Part shown: positions 59,612 through 64,000 of the stretch, one piece after another | How the letters are laid out: each line of letters opens with the position of its first letter | Position numbering within the stretch: position 1 is the stretch's first letter | Source: Bradyrhizobium nanningense | GTDB lineage: Bacteria; Pseudomonadota; Alphaproteobacteria; Rhizobiales; Xanthobacteraceae | NCBI RefSeq assembly: GCF_004114535.1 | Contig: NZ_LBJC01000033.1 | Location: forward strand, 372,001 to 436,000 | DNA length: 64,000 nucleotides | Direction of reading: 5' to 3' | Made by a program: the position numbers and the translations under genes | Notes under the pieces: model-generated | What the model saw: only the letters and a program-made list of their open reading frames with translations | What the model was told of the DNA's origin: nothing | The model's database searches: none

Positions 59612-61366
59612 ATGAGTCTGCTTGAACTCGATGAAGCCGAACGCCTCTCGACGCCGGTCGCGATTGAGGCACTGAACGATCTTTGTGAATGGTGGGCCGG
59701 CAGCACCGAACCTGAAATGTCGCCGCCTCTTTGTCTTGGCTGGGACATGCATCGCCTGTGGCCAAGGGAGGGTTTCGCGCTCTGGCGCGACATGATGCTC
59801 GCGTACGAGCCGCCGCTTCTCGCGCGAAACCTGCTCGGTCCGGGCGATCCTCGCCAAGCCGTGACCATGGAGCAATATGAGGCCGCTCTGATTGACCAGT
59901 GGCAGCTTTACGACCGCGAAAAGCACTGGACGGATCATCTGATCATCGACGTCATGGCAGATGAGAAGGAAGAACGCGGCTATGAGCCTTGCGGCGCCGC
60001 CTGGGAACGGACGGAAGCAACTCTAAACGACCTTGCCGCGAAGGTCGGCGCCAAACGAGCGGTAGATAAAGCCGCAGAGGATGCTCGCGAAGCCCGGCGC
60101 CTGAAGCGCCTAGATCGGTTCTTTGACCTCGACGACGCCGGGTATGCCAAATGGCTAGCGGACGGTCGGCCGTGGTCGGACGCGAAGAAAATCGAACGTT
60201 GGTCGGAGCGGCGTTTCTACGAGGAATTGGAGAAGATGAAAGCAATGCCCGTCGTTCCGTTCAAGGCGCCCGCGGCTCAGCAACCCGACCTGCTCAAGTC
60301 CTCCGGCGAGTTCGTTGCCGCGTACGAGCCACCTGACTTTCTGATCGATGGCATCCTACAGCGCCGGTATTTTTACAGCCTCACGGCGGCGACTGGATCG
60401 GGCAAAACCGCTATCGCGATGCGGATCATGGGACACGTGACCGCCGGTCGGCCGCTCAACGGCGCGGCGGTTGAGCAAGGGACCACGCTCTATTTCGCGG
60501 GTGAGAACCCGACAGACGTGCAGGCGCGCTGGCTCGGACTGACGCGCGACATGGGGATCAGTCCCGACACTACCGCCGTGCATTTCCTCGTCGGCGCCAT
60601 GGATCTCAATCAAACCGCCGAGCGCATAACCGCGGAAGTGGTCCAGAAAGGGCTGAGCTTGGCCCTGGTGATCGTGGATACCGCGGCGGCCTACAATTCA
60701 TCCGAGGACGAGAATTCCAACACGCAGGCGGGAGCCTACGCGCGGCAGCTCCGGTCCCTCACGCAACTACCGGGCGGCCCGACCGTCATTGTGCTCTGTC
60801 ATCCGACGAAGCGGGCCGGCGACGACGACCTGATTCCGCGTGGCGGGGGTGCGTTCCTGGCCGAGGTCGACGGCAATATCGCTGTTCAGCGGCGCGACTC
60901 GTTGCTCGCTCTCAGCGCGCAGGGCAAATTCCGAGGCCCTGAGTTTCCGGCGATGCACTTCGAACTGGAAACGGTGCGCGATCATCCAAAGCTCAAAGAC
61001 ACGAAGGGCCGACCGATCCCGACCGTCATTGCCCGGCCGGTCGGCGGCGATAGGGCCAACGTCGTGGAAAAGGGCGCCGATCACGATAACGAGCGGGTGC
61101 TACGCGCCGTGAGCGACCGGCAAGGCTCGTCACCCACTGACCTGGCTAAGGTGCTCGACTGGACATACGGCGCTAACGCTGCGCCGAACCAAACCAAGGT
61201 GGCGCGTGTCCTAAAACGGCTGCTGAAAGAAAAGCTTGTGATCGAGCGGCTCGGTGCATGGCGGACCACTCAGACGGGGGACCGCGAGCTAAACGCGATC
61301 GACGCGAAGCGAGCCGCGATGCCAATGCCGGCGATCCCGCTGCCGCGCGGGTCAACTTCATTTTGA
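59612..61366 (+). CDS. Phage replication ATPase (RepA-like AAA)
   Basis: 584 aa from ATG 59612 (GGAG 7 nt upstream). An N-terminal region of about 240 residues, then a RecA-like AAA core: Walker A ATGSGKT (260-266), TLYFAGENPTDVQARWLGLT, Walker B LALVIVDTAAAY near residue 350 and IVLCHPTKRAGDDDLIPRGG, and a C-terminal winged helix ERVLRAVSDRQGSSPTDLAK. RepA-like helicase-type proteins of this layout start phage or plasmid replication. Origin-like repeats follow. Confidence 0.85.
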   Translation: MSLLELDEAERLSTPVAIEALNDLCEWWAGSTEPEMSPPLCLGWDMHRLWPREGFALWRDMMLAYEPPLLARNLLGPGDPRQAVTMEQYEAALIDQWQLYDREKHWTDHLIIDVMADEKEERGYEPCGAAWERTEATLNDLAAKVGAKRAVDKAAEDAREARRLKRLDRFFDLDDAGYAKWLADGRPWSDAKKIERWSERRFYEELEKMKAMPVVPFKAPAAQQPDLLKSSGEFVAAYEPPDFLIDGILQRRYFYSLTAATGSGKTAIAMRIMGHVTAGRPLNGAAVEQGTTLYFAGENPTDVQARWLGLTRDMGISPDTTAVHFLVGAMDLNQTAERITAEVVQKGLSLALVIVDTAAAYNSSEDENSNTQAGAYARQLRSLTQLPGGPTVIVLCHPTKRAGDDDLIPRGGGAFLAEVDGNIAVQRRDSLLALSAQGKFRGPEFPAMHFELETVRDHPKLKDTKGRPIPTVIARPVGGDRANVVEKGADHDNERVLRAVSDRQGSSPTDLAKVLDWTYGANAAPNQTKVARVLKRLLKEKLVIERLGAWRTTQTGDRELNAIDAKRAAMPMPAIPLPRGSTSF

Positions 61367-61435
61367 AGTGGACAGAACGCCACACACAGGGCTGTGAGTT
61401 TTTCCGGCCTACTTTCCCTCGGGACGCACAGTTTT

Positions 61436-61611
61436 CGCACATGTGCGTTTTGCGTTGTGCGTGTGTGCGAAAGTTGGAAAAAGCGTTGCAATTTCCAGGG
61501 TTTTACACCTTCGTCGGCTGTGCGAAGACGATAATCGGAAAGGGGGACGTTTACGTCCCTTCCGATCGTACGCACACACACTCATATCCTATGGTTGTGC
61601 GTGTGTGCGTA
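61436..61611. repeat. TGTGCG-rich repeats, candidate replication origin
   Basis: A perfect palindrome CGCACATGTGCG (61436-61447), a 16-bp exact direct repeat GTTGTGCGTGTGTGCG (61454-61469 and 61594-61609) and an inverted partner TACGCACACACAC (61569-61581). Non-coding, directly behind the replication ATPase. Iteron-like layout suggests the binding site of the initiator. Confidence 0.55.
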
Positions 61612-61645
61612 ACTCTCTACGGAGCGTGGAAAACTGGAGAGCGGA

Positions 61646-62062
61646 ATGTTTGACGAATGGATATATCGATGGAGGTTGCGAAGATTTCTCGCCGAGCGAC
61701 GGCGCATCAGGAGCGCTGACATGTCCACGGCGACAGAAGGCGGATCGGAGGCGCCAGATCTAATACGCGCGCAGGAACGAGCGCTGATGATGCACGAAAA
61801 TGAAATCGATCAATTTCGCTCAGAGTGGCTGGTCGAGCAGGCTTATAGATACCATGTGCCCCTACCAACGGATGAGAGTGCTTGGATCAATCCGCGTTAT
61901 TCGACGAAAGCTTATTTGACACCTGAGGCAGCAACCAAGGTGCGATCCGATATCCGAGCTGAGCAAAAGGCCGATTGGGAATATTGGGCAAATCGGGTCA
62001 CACTTGGACTTGGGATGATCGGCAGCATCTTCGGTGTGCTCGCCTACTTCAAGCCAAAGTGA
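61646..62062 (+). CDS. Prophage membrane-anchored protein, 138 aa
   Basis: MFDEWIYRWRLRRFLAERRR, then charged helices (ALMMHENEIDQFRSEWLVEQ) and a C-terminal membrane helix VTLGLGMIGSIFGVLAYFKP. A C-tail-anchored topology is likely. No family recognised. Confidence 0.6.
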   Translation: MFDEWIYRWRLRRFLAERRRIRSADMSTATEGGSEAPDLIRAQERALMMHENEIDQFRSEWLVEQAYRYHVPLPTDESAWINPRYSTKAYLTPEAATKVRSDIRAEQKADWEYWANRVTLGLGMIGSIFGVLAYFKPK

Positions 62063-62268
62063 GCGAGGGGCGTGGACAATATTCAATTCGCACCGGTTTT
62101 CCGGTCCTGTCGCGCTCGATCCAGCCGCTCAGATCAGCGATTAACGGATTATATATCTTCTACTCGCATTCTAACATACTGAATAAGCGTCTTTTTCTAG
62201 AACATGATGCGCCTATGTTGCGCCCTTGGCCGGTGATGCGGGTCAAGGGCGCAATTCACATTGGAAAA

Positions 62269-62922
62269 ATGCGAATGAAATCCGGACCAAAATGCACGGT
62301 TTGCGGCCATGACGAGAGATGGCGAATCGAGCTGTTGCGCGCGGGCGGCGCCTCGCTCGAAAGCCTCGCCACCAAGTTCGACTTGTCCAAGGACGCGATC
62401 GGCCGGCACTGGCACAATCACGTCAGCGCCGAAATGAAGGCGTCCTATCTCGTCGGCCCGGCGCAGCTCGCCGATCTGGCCGCTAAGGCAGCGGACGAGG
62501 GCGCATCGGTGCTGGATCACTTCCGCGCGGTGCGCACGATGCTGATGTCGCAGCTTGCGGCGACCACCGAGGCGGGTGACGCGCGCGGTGCGGCGATTGT
62601 AGCGGGGCAACTCGTCGGTGTGCTGGAGAAGATCGGCAAGGTGACTGGCGAGATCGCCACGATCGCGCAAGGCACCATCAACATTCAGAACAACGTGGCG
62701 ATCGTGAACAGCCCGCAGTTCGCGAAGGTGCAGGCTGCGCAACTCGCCGCTCTGGCCCCATTCCCCGACGCGCGCGCCGCGGTGGTCGCCGCCTGGCGAA
62801 AGCTCGACGCGGAGGGATCCGATGATCGGCAGCCCGCGGGCAGGGCGCCCGTGGTCATCGATGCGGTCCCGCTGCCGCCGCCTTGCCCCGTACCGCTACC
62901 GCTGCCGGAGCCGAACGCATGA
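62269..62922 (+). CDS. Terminase small-subunit-like protein
   Basis: About 217 aa from ATG 62269 (62275 also possible). KCTVCGHDERWRIELLRAGG is a zinc-finger-like start followed by an HTH (SLESLATKFDLSKDAIGRHW) and helices; the end is Pro-rich. It overlaps the large terminase by 4 nt (ATGA), as usual for the DNA-recognition subunit of a terminase pair. Confidence 0.75.
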   Translation: MRMKSGPKCTVCGHDERWRIELLRAGGASLESLATKFDLSKDAIGRHWHNHVSAEMKASYLVGPAQLADLAAKAADEGASVLDHFRAVRTMLMSQLAATTEAGDARGAAIVAGQLVGVLEKIGKVTGEIATIAQGTINIQNNVAIVNSPQFAKVQAAQLAALAPFPDARAAVVAAWRKLDAEGSDDRQPAGRAPVVIDAVPLPPPCPVPLPLPEPNA

Positions 62923-64000
62923 CCAGCATTGCTGCCGCGCTCGCCGACGCGCTGGAGGATGGCGGGTGGCGCGCCAAGGCCCGTCCCAGCCAGCTCCCGC
63001 CGCCTGGTAACTGGAACGGATGGATGATCCTGGCCGGCCGCGGCTTCGGCAAGACTCGAGCAGGGGCAGGGTGGGTGCACGAACTCGTTGAGACCCGGCA
63101 GGCCGGCCGCATCGCCTTGGTCGCCGCCACCGCCGCCGACGCGCGCGACACGCTGGTAGAGGGCGTGTCGGGGCTGCTCAACACCGCGCCGGCATGGAAT
63201 AGGCCGATCTACGAGTCGAGCAAGCGCCGATTGACCTGGCCGAACGGAGCGCAAGCGACCACGTTTTCCAGCGAGGAAGCGGACCGGCTCCGCGGCCCCG
63301 AGCACGACGCTGCGTGGGCGGACGAGCTGGCCGCGTGGACCGACGTGCAGGGCACCTGGGACATGCTGCAATTCGGCCTGCGCCTCGGGAAGCGCCCGCG
63401 CTGGCTGGTGACGACCACGCCAAGGCCGATCAAGCTGATCAAAGAGCTGTTGGCGCGCCAGGGCAGGGACGTCGTGGTGACGCGCGGCTCGACCTTCGAG
63501 AATGAAGCCAACCTGGCGCCGACATTCCTGGCCGCCGTGCGGCAGCGCTACGAAGGAACGCGCCTCGGTCGCCAAGAGTTGAACGCCGAACTGCTTTCGG
63601 ACAATCCCGGCGCGCTGTGGCAACTGGACTGGCTGGATCGCGACCGCGTTTCGGCTGCGCCCGAGCTGCGCCGCATCGTCGTGGCGATCGATCCCGCCGT
63701 CTCGAACAACGAAGGATCCGACGAGACCGGCATCATTGTTGCCGGTGTCGCGCGCGATGGCACGATCTACGTGCTGGAGGATTGCTCGGGTCGCTATGCG
63801 CCGCACGAGTGGGCTGCCGTGGCAATTTCAGCGTACCGCCGGCACAAGGCGGACCGGATCCTGGCCGAAGTGAACAACGGCGGCGCCATGGTTGAGGCGA
63901 CAATCCGCGCGCTCGACTCGCGTGTGAGCTTCAAAGCGGTGCATGCCAGTCGGGGCAAAGTGGTGCGCGCAGAGCCAATCGCTGCGCTCTACGAGCAGCG
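62919..64000 (+). CDS. terL: Terminase large subunit (partial, runs off window)
   Basis: 360 residues visible. The packaging ATPase has Walker A GRGFGKT (40-46), Walker B AAWADEL (Asp135, Glu136), the coupling motif TTTPRP (165-170), and the start of the nuclease domain VVAIDPAV with Asp258. It pumps and cuts phage DNA during head filling. Confidence 0.95.
   Translation, partial: MTSIAAALADALEDGGWRAKARPSQLPPPGNWNGWMILAGRGFGKTRAGAGWVHELVETRQAGRIALVAATAADARDTLVEGVSGLLNTAPAWNRPIYESSKRRLTWPNGAQATTFSSEEADRLRGPEHDAAWADELAAWTDVQGTWDMLQFGLRLGKRPRWLVTTTPRPIKLIKELLARQGRDVVVTRGSTFENEANLAPTFLAAVRQRYEGTRLGRQELNAELLSDNPGALWQLDWLDRDRVSAAPELRRIVVAIDPAVSNNEGSDETGIIVAGVARDGTIYVLEDCSGRYAPHEWAAVAISAYRRHKADRILAEVNNGGAMVEATIRALDSRVSFKAVHASRGKVVRAEPIAALYEQ

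Larger units (their letters stand above)
50331..64000. mobile_element. Prophage (left part), integrated at tRNA-Arg(TCT)
   Basis: The att half-tRNA, tyrosine integrase, excisionase-like HTH proteins, tail-like fragments, replication ATPase and terminase subunits define a prophage that continues past the window. Nearly all genes are on the plus strand, in short spacing with ATGA overlaps. The left 6 kb contains truncated or duplicated tail-module pieces, so the element is mosaic and perhaps partly defective. Confidence 0.9.

Overview
The window looks like a chromosomal segment of a Bradyrhizobium-type alphaproteobacterium. This rests on high GC, many tiny conserved proteins of the kind common in that group, REP-like palindromes built on the motif CCTCATCCTGAGG, and the families found: DUF3551, DUF3072, DUF6481, NDUFS4-like, MXKDX and PilZ proteins. 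Nothing was searched; assignments rest on reading the sequence and recalling families.

Layout. 1-8.6 kb: end of a lytic transglycosylase, a MarR regulator divergent from an AhpD-like/cupin pair, a DUF808 membrane protein, an M23-like peptidase, and elongation factor P opposite its modification enzymes EpmA and EpmB. 8.6-16.8 kb: DAHP synthase preceded by what reads as a complete transcription attenuator with an aromatic-rich leader peptide, then HdeD, PrsW, two PilZ proteins, tRNA-Glu, a GST and a glyoxalase. 16.8-24.6 kb: an accessory stretch of very small genes, a DNA ligase D remnant, repeats, HU, a candidate LexA box and a candidate structured RNA. 24.8-32.4 kb: Sir2 deacylase, a double cold-shock protein, DUF192, tRNA-Pro, OpgC, an NDUFS4-like protein and an Lrp regulator. 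32.5-42.4 kb: an AraC regulator divergent from a leucine degradation operon (isovaleryl-CoA dehydrogenase, both methylcrotonyl-CoA carboxylase subunits, HMG-CoA lyase), then a convergent TRAP transporter operon. 42.7-50.2 kb: small secreted or membrane proteins, an orphan PLP-fold enzyme and a glycosyltransferase-like protein.

50.3-64 kb: the left part of a prophage integrated into a tRNA-Arg(TCT) gene. The tRNA 3' half lies at 50331-50380 and is followed by a tyrosine integrase. A mosaic of tail-like pieces (including the C-terminal end of a tape-measure protein between two related Ntn-hydrolase-like proteins), regulators, a cold-shock protein, a replication ATPase with origin-like repeats behind it, and terminase subunits follow. 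The large terminase runs off the window. A shorter copy of the tRNA 3' end at 49051-49074 suggests an older insertion at the same tRNA.

The strongest new observation is the attenuator at 9762-9926. Six of seven consecutive leader codons are aromatic, and three mutually pairing segments precede a terminator and the DAHP synthase gene, so the entry step of aromatic amino acid synthesis would sense Phe, Tyr and Trp together.
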